The notes: generated from the sequence alone by a model not told the origin. A stretch of 64,000 bases of DNA from Gemmatimonadaceae bacterium (GCA_037721215.1 JBBJNV010000002.1:62001-126000); one strand, 5' to 3'. Shown: positions 35,535-45,315, counted from the stretch's first letter. Program-made: numbers and translations.

Positions 35535-36470
35535 TTGAAGATTCTCATACTCGGAGCCGGCGGCATTGGTGGCTACGTCGGCGGGCGGTTGGCCGCTTCC
35601 GGGGCCGACGTAACGTTCCTTGTGCGGCCGCGACGGAAAGCGCAGCTCGAGGCGGACGGTCTGGTCATCCGCAGTCCGCTCGGTGACGTTCAACTGCCGG
35701 TGAAAACCGTCCTTGCGCCGCCGGAAGCAGACTTTGACATCGTGCTTCTCACGTGCAAAGCGTACGACCTCGAGCCGGCGATGGAGGCCATTGCGCCCGC
35801 GATGAACGGCCAGTGCGCGATTGTGCCGATGCTCAATGGCATCGCACATCTCGACCGGCTCGACGAGCGCTTTGGACAGTCGGCGGTAATGGGTGGTACG
35901 TGCCTGATCGACGTTGCGCTCGACAGGAGCGGGACGATCAACCACGCGGGCAGCCTTCAGCGGATCATCTTCGGCGAGCGAGACCGTTCGATCTCGCCGC
36001 GTGCACAGGCACTGGCGGGCGTGCTGGCCCAGTCGACGGTCGATTGGGAGATGTCGGACAATATTTTGTTGAGCATGTGGGAGAAGGTCGCGTTTCTCTC
36101 GGTATTGGCGGCGGCAACGTGCCTTTTTCGCGCCAACGTGCGGGAGATTTTGGCGTCGCCGGGCGGGCGGGATGCGATGGAGCGCGCCCTCGCCGTGAAT
36201 ATCGAGATCGCGAAGCGGGAGGGGTTCATTTTGCGGAACGATGTGATGCAGCGGGCACGCGACCGGCTCACTGATCCGGCGGGGGCGTGGAGCGCGTCAA
36301 TGCTTCGTGATCTCGAGGCGGGGGGTTCCGTCGAGGGCGATCACGTGGTGGGGTGGATGCTGGCCAAGGCGAGAAAGCATGGGCTTGATGATACGATTCT
36401 GTCGCTGGCTTTCACTCACCTGCGGGCGTATGAGGAGCGGCGGGCCGCAGGGAGACTGCCGGCCGGTTGA
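35535..36470 (+). CDS. panE: 2-dehydropantoate 2-reductase
   Basis: 311 aa. NADPH-dependent reduction of ketopantoate to pantoate in pantothenate synthesis. The nucleotide-binding GAGGIGGYVGGRLAASG is at residues 7-23; the catalytic lysine probably lies in LLTCKAYDLE; PMLNGI contains the conserved Asn; the C-terminal helical domain has WEKVAFLSVLAAATCLFRAN. The start is TTG at 35535 with GGAG 9 nt upstream. Family members also include other 2-oxoacid reductases, so the substrate is likely rather than proven. Confidence 0.85.
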   Translation: MKILILGAGGIGGYVGGRLAASGADVTFLVRPRRKAQLEADGLVIRSPLGDVQLPVKTVLAPPEADFDIVLLTCKAYDLEPAMEAIAPAMNGQCAIVPMLNGIAHLDRLDERFGQSAVMGGTCLIDVALDRSGTINHAGSLQRIIFGERDRSISPRAQALAGVLAQSTVDWEMSDNILLSMWEKVAFLSVLAAATCLFRANVREILASPGGRDAMERALAVNIEIAKREGFILRNDVMQRARDRLTDPAGAWSASMLRDLEAGGSVEGDHVVGWMLAKARKHGLDDTILSLAFTHLRAYEERRAAGRLPAG

Positions 36471-36582
36471 GGACTGTAGTTCGCAGTCAATCCGCAGTTC
36501 CGAAGTCAGTCCGCAGCCTGGAGTCCCTGCGCGGCAATGCGAGTTTACGGCCGCGACGCGGGTACGATCTCACACGGCCCCG

Positions 36583-37848
36583 TCAACGGCGGGGTGCCAC
36601 CCTCCATAGCTCCCCGTTGGATTCATCGGTCACGATGTAAAGCGCGCCGTCCGGCCCTTGCCGCACATCGCGCACCCGCTTGCCCCGGTCGACCAGCAGA
36701 TGCTCTTCTCCCGTAACCCGGCCGTTTGCGATATTGAGGCGCACCAGCCGCTTCTCCTTCATTGCTCCAACGAACAGACTTCCGCGCCACGCGGGGAACG
36801 CACTGCCCGTGTAATACTGCGCGCCCGATGGAGCAATAACCGGATCCCAATAGTAGACCGGTTGCTCGAAACCGGCGCGGGCGGTGACCGAACCCGCGAT
36901 TGGCCCGCGTGAATATTCCCTTCCGTAACCAACGACGGGCCAGCCGTAGTTCTTTCCTTTCTGGATCCGATTCACCTCATCCCCGCCTCGCGGCCCATGC
37001 TCGATGACCCACAGGCTGCCCCGCGAATCGAACGCCGCGGCCTGAACGTTCCGATGTCCGATGCTCCAGATTTCCGGCAGTGCGCCCGACTGCCCGACGA
37101 GCGGATTATCTCGCGGCACCGAGCCATCCGGTGCGATACGAATGATCTTCCCCATGTGGCTGGCGAGGTCCTGCGCCTGCGGCCGGATCTGCATGTCGGA
37201 ACGCTCGCCGAGCGTGATGTAAAGCATTCTGTCGGGTCCGAACACGAGCCGCGAGCCGTAGTGCATTGTTCCGTTGTAAACGGGCAACGCGCGGAAGATC
37301 ACCTGTACGTTTTCAACACGCGACCTGTCGGCAGCGAGAACACCCCGCGCGACGCTGGTTGCGTTGCCGCCGGTGCGCGGCTCGCTGAAGCTCCAGAAGA
37401 TTGTGCGGTCGGACGCGAAGCGCGGGCTGAGTGCGACATCCAGCAGTCCCCCTTGACCGCGTGCATCGACCGGCGGCAGACCGGCAATCGGCGCACCAAT
37501 CTGTCCGGCGGCTGATACGATGCGCAGACGACCCGGTTTTTCCGTCACCAGAATATCGCCTCCCGGGAGGGGTTCGACTGCCCAGGGTTTTTCGAGTCCG
37601 GTAGCGAGAACGCTTACATCGAACGCGACGTTCGACTGAACGGACGGGCCGCGAGTCTGGCCGGGAAACGCGGGCTGCTGGTCAGGCCCGTTCGCATCGC
37701 GAGTCTCGAGTGGAGGCCCGGTTATCACCGCTGCAGCGGAGGGCTGGGGGAGCGTGCTGTCCGGTTGCTCGGAGGAGCGCTGGGTGCATGCCGCCGCGAG
37801 GGCGACGACGGTAATCAATCCGATGCGCATTATCTGCACTTTACTCAT
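36583..37848 (-). CDS. PQQ-dependent aldose/soluble sugar dehydrogenase, lipoprotein
   Basis: 421 aa. A six-bladed beta propeller of the YliI/soluble-GDH group: GLEKPWAVEPLPGGDILVTE, GGLLDVALSPRFASDRTIFW, SIGHRNVQAAAFD and HGPRGGDEVNRIQKGKNYGW. A signal with lipobox ALAAAC precedes it, so it acts in the periplasm and oxidises sugars with PQQ. The start at 37848 (MSKVQIMRIG) is chosen; the ATG at 37830 is also possible. The 63 residues upstream are unlike the family. Confidence 0.88.
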   Translation of the reverse strand: MSKVQIMRIGLITVVALAAACTQRSSEQPDSTLPQPSAAAVITGPPLETRDANGPDQQPAFPGQTRGPSVQSNVAFDVSVLATGLEKPWAVEPLPGGDILVTEKPGRLRIVSAAGQIGAPIAGLPPVDARGQGGLLDVALSPRFASDRTIFWSFSEPRTGGNATSVARGVLAADRSRVENVQVIFRALPVYNGTMHYGSRLVFGPDRMLYITLGERSDMQIRPQAQDLASHMGKIIRIAPDGSVPRDNPLVGQSGALPEIWSIGHRNVQAAAFDSRGSLWVIEHGPRGGDEVNRIQKGKNYGWPVVGYGREYSRGPIAGSVTARAGFEQPVYYWDPVIAPSGAQYYTGSAFPAWRGSLFVGAMKEKRLVRLNIANGRVTGEEHLLVDRGKRVRDVRQGPDGALYIVTDESNGELWRVAPRR

Positions 37849-38052
37849 ATGAATATTTCCCGTTCCGGGCGGTAGGTCGTGCGGGTCACGAACGTTCGGT
37901 TGGCTTTGGATTTTGCAAGATCCAGTCCCTGAAGCGCAGGAGGGTGCGAACCCGGTGCATGAAATACCCGGCGCCAGACTGCTGCGCGACAATCTGGTCG
38001 AGGCGGGGCCATGGGTGACGAAATCGTCAGTTTTCACCGGTGCCCGAGGTTG

Positions 38053-38841
38053 CTATTGCTTTCGCAGAAGTTTGCCGGCCCGCGCTACGAGTGAATCAAT
38101 GGACGCCAGGGATTTGAGTTCGCCTGTGATTACGTCAAAGATGAAGCCCTGCTCAATTGCGGTGCGTGAATCCCAGTTGGTCTGCCCGGCCGCGGAAGCC
38201 TGAAGTGCAGTGGCTGCAATTGAACGCCGGTCACCCATTGGACGAAAGTCGCTGAGCCACCATCCCGGGGGCAGGACGGGGCGCAGGCGCCTTCCGTCGA
38301 GATCGCTTACGAAGAGCAGCCGCTGGTCATCACCGTCGAGTTCCCCGTCTCCATTCGTGTCGTCAAAGGCAGCCTGGTAGGTAATCCACGTCTGGGTGGA
38401 GTCCGCACCAGCGCCCCGAAGCGCGGGGTACGAGACGCCGGAAATATATGCGGGCCGATCGAAGAGCAGCCGCGCTTCGCCGTCCGTGGGCGACATGAAG
38501 ATCACGTTGACGATCGGACCGTTCGAACGATCACTGCCGTAAGCACCTAAGGGCGGGATTTCGCTGGATGAACCAGGCTGAAATCCGCTGCCGTTGCGGA
38601 CGAGGATGATCATCAGGTCGGTTCCGCGGATGCGCACCGGAACATCGAAGCGAATCGTGCGAGTGTCGCGCGCGCCCGTGTTGCCCGGCGCCGCCACGAT
38701 ATTTTCGCTACGTCCCCGCCGTCCGCCGAACCACAGCATGCTCGCTGCAGAAAGCACGACCAACAGTGTGAGGAGCAAGACGATCCCGTTGATGAACCAC
38801 AGGCGCTTGAAAAGGCGGTCGGGATCGGTATCGCCTGTCAT
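38053..38841 (-). CDS. Hypothetical single-pass membrane protein with EF-hand-like loop
   Basis: 262 aa. One membrane helix near residues 15-35 (FINGIVLLLTLLVVLSAASM) and a periplasmic domain. That domain contains DDTNGDGELDGDD, a calcium-binding DxNxDGxxDxxD loop, followed by QRLLFVSDLDGRRLRPV. No family named. ATG at 38841 is chosen (GAGG 8 nt upstream) over the GTG at 38877. Confidence 0.65.
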   Translation of the reverse strand: MTGDTDPDRLFKRLWFINGIVLLLTLLVVLSAASMLWFGGRRGRSENIVAAPGNTGARDTRTIRFDVPVRIRGTDLMIILVRNGSGFQPGSSSEIPPLGAYGSDRSNGPIVNVIFMSPTDGEARLLFDRPAYISGVSYPALRGAGADSTQTWITYQAAFDDTNGDGELDGDDQRLLFVSDLDGRRLRPVLPPGWWLSDFRPMGDRRSIAATALQASAAGQTNWDSRTAIEQGFIFDVITGELKSLASIDSLVARAGKLLRKQ

Positions 38842-39235
38842 GCTCTTTGCCTCATCGGTGCTTCGGCGAAACGGCACTCTGGGTGAAACGGGTACGCGTG
38901 GCCAGCGGTCGTCATCGGAGCCACCATGAGAGTATGAAGGTGATGGTTGAGCTCATCGGGAGAAACTACCAGGCATGGACGAGTTTTTCGAATCTCGCTT
39001 CGTAACTACTTTGGGGATACCGGGTAAGCGGTGGAAATGCCGAGTCAAGCCGGCCCACGCCACCAATCTGCGCTTTCCGGGTACAAAACCCCGAATGGAC
39101 GCCTGGATGTTGCAGTGGTGAAGTGCCGCCACGTGCAGTTTCGCAGGGATATCATTCGCCCGGAGTCGATGCACACTGTGTGTGGTCGCGGAAGGTCACT
39201 CGTGCGCGCCGCGATGAAGCCTGAAAGTTGAGGTT
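38842..39235. other. 394-bp region without a supported gene
   Basis: Short frames on both strands lack starts with ribosome sites and have no recognisable motif. The region separates the minus-strand hypothetical from the plus-strand DUF305 gene and should contain both promoters, but I cannot identify them. Confidence 0.5.
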
Positions 39236-39955
39236 ATGGATCAAATGAAGAAGTCAACTTGGCCAATGAACCCAGCGACGCTGGTGGCCTTGATCGTCGT
39301 TACCGCATGTAGTGCCTCGACCCAACGGACTGCTCCGGACACAGTCCGTCCCATGATTCAGGGCGGCTCGACCGTCACGCCGGCGGCGCAGGCAAAGGCA
39401 GACAGTGGTCGGCCTCGATACACCGCGGCGGATGTCCGCTTCATGCAAGGCATGATCGGCCACCACACCCAGGCGTTGACCATGGTCGCCCTCGCTCCGA
39501 GCCGTGGCGCGCGGCCAGACGTGCGGATCCTCGCTGAAAGAATCGGCGTATCGCAGCGCGACGAGATTTCGTTGATGCAGCGCTGGCTTGCGGACCGCAA
39601 CGAAACTGTCCCCGACACCACCGCGCACCACGATCACGCAGGGATGACCATGCCTGGAATGACCATGCCCGGCAAGGGTGCCACGGGCGGCATGATGCCC
39701 GGGATGTTGAGCCCGGCGCAGTTGACTCAGCTCACGCGTGCGACAGGATCCGACTTCGACCGGCTTTTCCTTACCTTCATGATCCAGCATCATCAGGGCG
39801 CGGTGACGATGGTGTCGCAGTTGCTGGCGGTGCCGGGCGCCGCCGGAAATGTGGACATCTACCGCTTTGCCGCCGACGTGAACGTCGATCAGACAACAGA
39901 GATCAATCGCATGCGCGTAATGTTGGCGGCGACACCTTCCGGTAAACCGGACTAG
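39236..39955 (+). CDS. DUF305 domain secreted protein
   Basis: 239 aa with a hydrophobic N-terminus and a VVTACSAS lipobox. Two DUF305 (ferritin-like helical) halves: FMQGMIGHHTQALTMVALA and FLTFMIQHHQGAVTMVSQLL. The linker is rich in His and Met (AHHDHAGMTMPGMTMPG, GGMMPGM), suggesting copper or silver binding in the periplasm. It is 58 bp upstream of the LVIVD protein on the same strand. The exact role is unknown. Confidence 0.82.
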   Translation: MDQMKKSTWPMNPATLVALIVVTACSASTQRTAPDTVRPMIQGGSTVTPAAQAKADSGRPRYTAADVRFMQGMIGHHTQALTMVALAPSRGARPDVRILAERIGVSQRDEISLMQRWLADRNETVPDTTAHHDHAGMTMPGMTMPGKGATGGMMPGMLSPAQLTQLTRATGSDFDRLFLTFMIQHHQGAVTMVSQLLAVPGAAGNVDIYRFAADVNVDQTTEINRMRVMLAATPSGKPD

Positions 39956-40013
39956 CGACCAGTTTCACCCACGCAGCAATGCCCTCTCGCTGTCTACTCG
40001 AACTGAATTTCCC

Positions 40014-41846
40014 ATGAACTCCGAATCACTGCCCGGAAGGTCCGTCGCGGTTGCGCGAACCCGCCGCTGTCTCTCGTTATTACTGGCGACCGGAACGCTG
40101 TCAGCTGTGGCCTGCGCGCCATCATCTTCCGCCGGGAGGGCCCCATCTCCCATCGATATGTCGACGACAGCTCCCAGCCCCGACCGCCGTGTCGGACTCG
40201 GCGCGGGATGGATGAACGCCGGCGAGGCGGTCTGGAATCTCGACGTCATTTCGAAGCAAAAGCCATCGAAGGCGTTTTTTAACGAGAGCACTCCCGCCGA
40301 CTCCCGCCTGTGGAACTCAGATCTCGCGTTTATTGGCAACTACGCCATTCAGGGCAACTTCAGCGGATATCAGGTGTGGGACATCTCGAACCCCCGGAAG
40401 CCGACGCTGCGCACGTCCTATGTCTGTCCCGGCTCGCAAGGTGACGTTTCGGTATATCGCAACCTCATGTTCATGTCCTCGGAGGATCAGCGAGGCCGCA
40501 GCGACTGCGGCATGCAGGCATCGACAGATACAGTGAGCAAGGACAGGCTGCGCGGTATCCGCATTTTCGATATTACCGACATCGCAAAGCCAAAACTCCT
40601 GCACACGGTTCAGACCTGCCGCGGCTCGCACACGCACACGGTCGTAACCGATCCGAAGGATGCTGAGAACGTCTACATCTATATCTCGGGCTCGGGACCA
40701 GTTCGGCCGGTCGGCGAGCTCGAAGGCTGCTCGGGCAAGACGATTGCGGAAGACCCGAACACCGCACTGTTCCGCATCGAAGTCATCAAGGTGCCGGTCG
40801 CTGCGCCCCAGCAGGCGCGCATCGTGAGCTCGCCGCGAATTTTCGCCAATCTTGCGCCGGTAATGACGCACGCCGATACGGGTGCCGCGCTGAGGGAGGG
40901 ACGAACCAGTACCCAGTGCCATGACATTACAGTGTATCCCGCGATCGGCCTTGCCGGCGGCGCATGTGGTGGATACGGACATCTGCTCGACATCAGCGAT
41001 GTCGCAAATCCGAAACGAATCTCTGCCGTAAGTGACCCGAACTTTTCGTTCTGGCATTCGGCGACATTCAACAACGATGGCTCGAAGGTTTTGTTTACCG
41101 ACGAGTGGGGCGGTGGCACCGCACCCAGGTGTCGCCCGACTGATAAACCCGAGTGGGGCGCAAACGCGATCTTCACGCGCGTTGGCGCAACCATGGCGTT
41201 CAAGAGCTATTACAAACTGCCCGCACCGCAGACGGCGACCGAGAACTGTGTGGCACACAACGGATCGCTGATTCCAGTGCCCGGACGTGACATAATGGTT
41301 CAGGCGTGGTATCAGGGTGGCATTTCGGTGTTCGATTTCACCGATGCAGCAAACCCGAAGGAAATCGCGTACTTCGATCGCGGGCCCATGGACGCAACAA
41401 AGCTTCTCACCGCCGGATCGTGGTCGAGCTATTGGTATAACGGATACATCGTGAGCTCCGAGATCACCCGCGGCCTCGATATTCTGGCGTTGAGGCCCAG
41501 CGGCTTGCTGTCGCAGAATGAGATCGATGCCGCGAAGCTGGTGCGTTTCGATTATCTGAACGCGCAGGAACAGCCGAAACTGGTGTGGCCCGCACGGTTC
41601 GTGGTTGCACGCGCCTACGTCGATCAGCTCGTGCGCGGCAATGGTCTCTCGCGCGCACGGTCGACCGCTATCGCCCGCGAGCTCGACCGGGTCGAGAAGC
41701 TAGGCGGGGCAGACCAGCGAGCGGCGCTCGCGCTCCTGGGTACCCAGGTGCACGGTGACATGCGAGGCGCGCCAGACGCGGCACGGGTCCATGCGCTGGC
41801 GCTGGTTATCGAACGGCTTGCGACAGCGTCTACCGCATCGCGCTGA
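40014..41846 (+). CDS. LVIVD-repeat beta-propeller lipoprotein
   Basis: 610 aa. A signal with SAVACAPS lipobox, then LVIVD-type beta-propeller repeats recognisable as VWDISNPRKP, IFDITDIAKPKLLHTV, LDISDVANPKRISAV and VFDFTDAANPKEIAYF. Several Cys pairs (CPGSQGD, CRGSHTH, CHDITV, CGGYGH) suggest disulfides, in keeping with export. The C-terminal 100 residues are helical. Function is unknown; it is paired with DUF305 here. It ends 17 bp inside the convergent uracil-DNA glycosylase gene. Confidence 0.78.
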   Translation: MNSESLPGRSVAVARTRRCLSLLLATGTLSAVACAPSSSAGRAPSPIDMSTTAPSPDRRVGLGAGWMNAGEAVWNLDVISKQKPSKAFFNESTPADSRLWNSDLAFIGNYAIQGNFSGYQVWDISNPRKPTLRTSYVCPGSQGDVSVYRNLMFMSSEDQRGRSDCGMQASTDTVSKDRLRGIRIFDITDIAKPKLLHTVQTCRGSHTHTVVTDPKDAENVYIYISGSGPVRPVGELEGCSGKTIAEDPNTALFRIEVIKVPVAAPQQARIVSSPRIFANLAPVMTHADTGAALREGRTSTQCHDITVYPAIGLAGGACGGYGHLLDISDVANPKRISAVSDPNFSFWHSATFNNDGSKVLFTDEWGGGTAPRCRPTDKPEWGANAIFTRVGATMAFKSYYKLPAPQTATENCVAHNGSLIPVPGRDIMVQAWYQGGISVFDFTDAANPKEIAYFDRGPMDATKLLTAGSWSSYWYNGYIVSSEITRGLDILALRPSGLLSQNEIDAAKLVRFDYLNAQEQPKLVWPARFVVARAYVDQLVRGNGLSRARSTAIARELDRVEKLGGADQRAALALLGTQVHGDMRGAPDAARVHALALVIERLATASTASR

Positions 41847-42444
41847 GCTCGGCGGCGATCAGGGCGATGGCCTTATCGACGAGGAGCATGTTGTCGTTCT
41901 GGTAGAACCAGCTGCTCGCGCCTGATGGATGGGGAAGAGGAATGACCACAGACCGTCCGCCAGCGTGCGCGACGGTCTGCTTCGTTCCTACCACTTCCGA
42001 CAGAGGCGAGCGCGGCAGGAAGCGCTCGATCGCAAGTTTACCGACGGGAATCAGCAGCCATGGCCCGATGATTCTCAACTCCTCGTCCAGCCAATCGGCA
42101 CAACGGGCCTGCTCCTGGCGGGTCGGTACGCGATCGCCGCGACCGCTCGGATGCGTGCCGGGAAAGCAGCGAGTCATGGCGGCGATGTAGATGTTCTCAC
42201 GCGCCGTGGTTTCGTCGATGCCCGCGCGTTCCAGCCATCGAAAGAGAGTCCTGCCGGCACGGCCCGAGAACGGTACTCCGCCGTTCGCTTCGATTTTTCC
42301 CGGTGCCTGACCTACGAGCATTGCGCGCGGGTTGATGGCGCGGGATACTACCGGCCGGATGTCGGCGCCGAGCTGGCATCGCTGGCAGGCAGCGAGTGTT
42401 GCGCAGTGGTCGGCAAGTGAGCGGGACGAGGCGGCGGCGGTCAC
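41830..42444 (-). CDS. Uracil-DNA glycosylase family protein (family 4-like)
   Basis: 204 aa. Motif A reads VGQAPGKIEANGGVPFSGRA and the C-terminal motif LPHPSGAS. Cys20-x-x-Cys23 plus Cys in MTRCF and ARCADW fit the [4Fe-4S] cluster of family 4 enzymes. It would excise uracil from deaminated DNA. The KRRIH loop of UdgX is absent. The start is a GTG at 42444. Confidence 0.85.
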   Translation of the reverse strand: MTAAASSRSLADHCATLAACQRCQLGADIRPVVSRAINPRAMLVGQAPGKIEANGGVPFSGRAGRTLFRWLERAGIDETTARENIYIAAMTRCFPGTHPSGRGDRVPTRQEQARCADWLDEELRIIGPWLLIPVGKLAIERFLPRSPLSEVVGTKQTVAHAGGRSVVIPLPHPSGASSWFYQNDNMLLVDKAIALIAAELSAMR

Positions 42445-42633
42445 GGGTGTGGATACTCTGCTATATCAGCGAAAGTTGCACAGTTCCGGGGTGCTCAAAA
42501 GGCACAGTTTTGAGGCGGCCTGAAGTCAGACATCCGTTTTCAGCAACCGCAAACTGAGAAAAGCCGACCCGTCAGAATCCAGCGACGCTGAGTCCAGCGC
42601 GCGAGGTTCAGGGATCAGTGAGGGCGTCTTCTG

Positions 42634-43182
42634 CTACACATTCTTTGGGGCGATTGGAACACGGGAGTGACGCCTGAATGTTCGCGCGCCAGCTACACCA
42701 CCCAGAAAGCCGCCGAGGTGTGCCTGCCAGCTGATGCCAGCGTCGCCCGGCACCACGCCGATGATGATGCTGCCCCACACGAAAGTGACGAACACACTGA
42801 GGGCAATACTGCCAGGGCTCCGCGCGAACCATCCACTGAGGATGAGAAAACCGAGATAGCCGAAGATCAGGCCACTGGCGCCGATATGAACCGAGCCGGG
42901 CGCGCCGAGGAGCCACGCGGTCAGGCCGGAGCCCAGCATCGCGTAGAGCGTAACCGGAATGAAATGTCGCGCGTCGCGCAGCATCACCAGCCAGCCGAGT
43001 ATCAGAAAAGGTATGCTGTTGGCGACGATGTGGTTCAGACTGCCGTGAAGGAACGGCGCAAAGAGAATTCCGCGTAGCCCGGCGATGGTGCGTGGAATTA
43101 CGCCGAAGGTGAGAAGCGCTCCGCCGGACAATCCGCTTGCGGCGAAGACCAGCCAGAACAGGATGAGCGTCGTGCCGAGCAC
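42634..43182 (-). CDS. Rhomboid-family intramembrane serine protease
   Basis: 182 aa with about six membrane helices. The catalytic serine is in HIGASGLIFGYLGFL, the histidine in QAHLGGFLGG, and the loop residues in FLHGSLNHIVANS. It cleaves membrane proteins within the bilayer. GTG at 43182 is used; an upstream CTG would add about 18 residues (LTHRGHFAIRNLKAQAS). It is 47 bp downstream of the DHFR-fold gene on the same strand. Confidence 0.88.
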   Translation of the reverse strand: MLGTTLILFWLVFAASGLSGGALLTFGVIPRTIAGLRGILFAPFLHGSLNHIVANSIPFLILGWLVMLRDARHFIPVTLYAMLGSGLTAWLLGAPGSVHIGASGLIFGYLGFLILSGWFARSPGSIALSVFVTFVWGSIIIGVVPGDAGISWQAHLGGFLGGVAGARTFRRHSRVPIAPKNV

Positions 43183-43229
43183 GGACGCCTGAGCTTTGAG
43201 ATTTCTTATGGCGAAATGCCCACGGTGCG

Positions 43230-43802
43230 TCAGCTTTCCGGGCGCCTGGCTGGCGCGCTCGCAATCAGTACCCCGTACCTGGTCTGAACGAACCCGTTGT
43301 CGAAGCTCAACGTCTCGCGATGAATCAACTGCACATCCCCTCCAATAAACCCGAACAACGGGATACCTTCGCCGAGGAGCACAGGAATGCGGGTAATGGT
43401 CATCTCGTCGATAAGCTTCGCCTGCAAAAACCGCTGAATGGTTACGCCGCCATCGATGTACAAATGCGTCCTACCTTCGGATTTGAGTCGCGCGACGAGC
43501 TCCCGAGGCGTCGAATTCTCGGCGGTCACCGATCCAGCGAGATGATCGGGGATCGCCAGCTCACGGGTCGACAACACAATGACGGGGGTCTTGTCATAGG
43601 GCCATGTCGGGAAGCTCAATACTTTCTCGAAGCTGTTCCGCCCCATGACCAGCACGTCGACGGACGCGATGAACTCGTCATAGCCGAACGGGCCTCCGCC
43701 CGCGCCGGAAGCGTACTCGGGGTTGAGCAGCCAGTCGATATCGCCGTCCGGTCGCGCAATGAACCCATCGACGCTTGCTGCAATGAAGACTGAGCATTTC
43801 AT
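43230..43802 (-). CDS. Dihydrofolate-reductase-fold protein (RibD C-terminal family)
   Basis: 190 aa: MKCSVFIAASVDGFIARPDG, DVLVMGRNSFEKVLSF, HLYIDGGVTIQRFL and ITRIPVLLGEGIPLF are characteristic of the RibD-C/YyaP family, NADPH-dependent reductases of unknown substrate related to dihydrofolate reductase. The start at 43802 is the normal family N-terminus; 37 upstream codons overlap the DinB gene. It lies 7 bp downstream of the DinB pseudogene. Confidence 0.87.
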   Translation of the reverse strand: MKCSVFIAASVDGFIARPDGDIDWLLNPEYASGAGGGPFGYDEFIASVDVLVMGRNSFEKVLSFPTWPYDKTPVIVLSTRELAIPDHLAGSVTAENSTPRELVARLKSEGRTHLYIDGGVTIQRFLQAKLIDEMTITRIPVLLGEGIPLFGFIGGDVQLIHRETLSFDNGFVQTRYGVLIASAPARRPES

Positions 43803-43809
43803 CGACGTG

Positions 43810-44273
43810 TCAGCGAACTCCCCATTCCCACAATCCGAACTGAGTCTTTTTATCCACGGGGTGGCCGGCCTGCTTGAGTGTAAGAACAATCTGGCCGCGG
43901 TCGTGAGACTCATGTGAGACGAGGTATCCGAGTAACGCAGCTGCGTGCGGCTTGAAGCCCTTGATTCTTCCGTCTCCCGCCAAAGCTCTCTTCAACAAGT
44001 CGGCGATTGCGGCACCGGATAGCTCGAGCGAACGGCGCAATACGGCAACGTCAGTCGCCGATTCTTTCTCGATCTTGTCGAGACCGGCAAGCAGTTCGGG
44101 CGCCCCGCTTTCAGCCACATGAGTCTAACGTTGTGGATATGGGCAAACTGTTCAGCGACGTTCCGACCCTTCGATGCCGAGACGCTCGTCAGCGCTTCGA
44201 TCGGAACGGCGCTCAGCAAATACTGATTGATCCTATTATGGATCGACCATGTCTCCACTAGTTGATCGTTCAT
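43810..44273 (-). pseudogene. DinB-family protein, frameshifted
   Basis: The ATG at 44273 gives MNDQLVETWSIHNRINQYLL and EQFAHIHNVRLMWLKAG, the DinB/DUF664 N-terminus with its metal His. The second half (PELLAGLDKIEKES, LLGYLVSHESHDRGQIVLTL) is in another frame to 43810. The break is at the four-base G run (plus strand CCCC, 44103-44106): one more G joins the two halves into a 154-aa protein of normal length. It may be a true mutation or a homopolymer error. Confidence 0.8.
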
Positions 44274-44337
44274 TTTGCGGCCACCGCCTGGTTGAGGTGC
44301 CGCTCAGTGGCTTGAATCACTGAGAATCATCGTCGCT

Positions 44338-45315
44338 TTATTTTGGCAGAAAGCGTTTGGGAAATTTGGCAACGACCGAATACAGCGGGTCCACGACATT
44401 GGCGATGGAGCTTTCTCCTACCTGGCCAAGCAGCGCATACGCATCGAGTTTGCCGAACCCGTACTCATCGGCCAGCCATTCGATCAACTCCACGTGCGCC
44501 AACCGGAATGCGTCCATCAGCGGACGCGCCGAGCCGACGACCATGATGTAATCCTTGTTTTCCACCCGGGGCCAGTCGATGGTTTTGCCCTTGATCAGGT
44601 CGAGCTCCAGCACGACGTCCATCGACGTCTCGAGCCCCGTTCCGGCCACTTCGCCGTGACCCTGCCGTGCATGGCCGTCGCCGAAGTAGAAGTACGCGCC
44701 GTCGTGAAAGATCGGCAGATATACGGTAGCGCCTTCCCGAATCTCGGGTGCGTCCATGTTACCGCCGAAGTTGCCGGGCCAGATTCCGCTGAACGCCTCA
44801 GCGCCGCGGGGAGCGACCGCGACGCGGCCGAGCATCGGCTGGAGATCGATTTCGATTTTTTTCATCCGGCTGTCGGGCAGATCCGTCGTGGCTGTGTTGC
44901 GCTTGCGATCGAGCCGCCAGATGTAGCGCCGCGGCTTGATGGGGTCATTGAGCATCCGGACGCGGCTTTCAGTCGCCAGTCCGCCAAAGTCCGAATAGAT
45001 CTGAGCGGCCGCGATGTCGTGGTTAGGCCGTACGCGCCGAATCTTGACAACGAGGATGTCATTGGTCGTCGCGCCTTCGATATATATCGGCCCTACTTCT
45101 CCGGGAAATGCACCACCTGCCTCAGTGTAGTAGGGCCCGAAGTTGGTGCGGGAAATGAGGACTGTCTTCGGCTTGATTCGAAGAACGGGCTCGCGTACGG
45201 CAAAGGTCGGCTGCGCGATCTTTGGTTCGAAGCGAACGGTGTCCTGCGCGACGAGCGGCAGGGCGACAGGAACAGCAAGCACTGCGAGTGTGAGACAGCG
45301 ATTCATGCGACTCAT
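44338..45315 (-). CDS. Acetamidase/formamidase family protein, secreted
   Basis: 325 aa with a signal peptide (CLTLAVLAVPVALPLVAQ). Family segments include TNFGPYYTEAGGAFPGEVGP, PGNFGGNMDAPEIREGATVY, GDGHARQGHGEVAGTGLETS and ENKDYIMVVGSARPL. FmdA/AmdA enzymes hydrolyse short amides to ammonia. An exported form would act on external amides. It has no close operon partner. Confidence 0.88.
   Translation of the reverse strand: MSRMNRCLTLAVLAVPVALPLVAQDTVRFEPKIAQPTFAVREPVLRIKPKTVLISRTNFGPYYTEAGGAFPGEVGPIYIEGATTNDILVVKIRRVRPNHDIAAAQIYSDFGGLATESRVRMLNDPIKPRRYIWRLDRKRNTATTDLPDSRMKKIEIDLQPMLGRVAVAPRGAEAFSGIWPGNFGGNMDAPEIREGATVYLPIFHDGAYFYFGDGHARQGHGEVAGTGLETSMDVVLELDLIKGKTIDWPRVENKDYIMVVGSARPLMDAFRLAHVELIEWLADEYGFGKLDAYALLGQVGESSIANVVDPLYSVVAKFPKRFLPK

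Noticed and set aside
41830-42444. UdgX (crosslinking uracil-binding protein)
   Set aside because: The KRRIH loop that defines UdgX is absent; it reads as a family 4-like glycosylase.
42455-42530. AT-richer stretch with two GCACAGTT-like repeats, reminiscent of IS ends
   Set aside because: No matching inverted end, transposase fragment or target duplication nearby.
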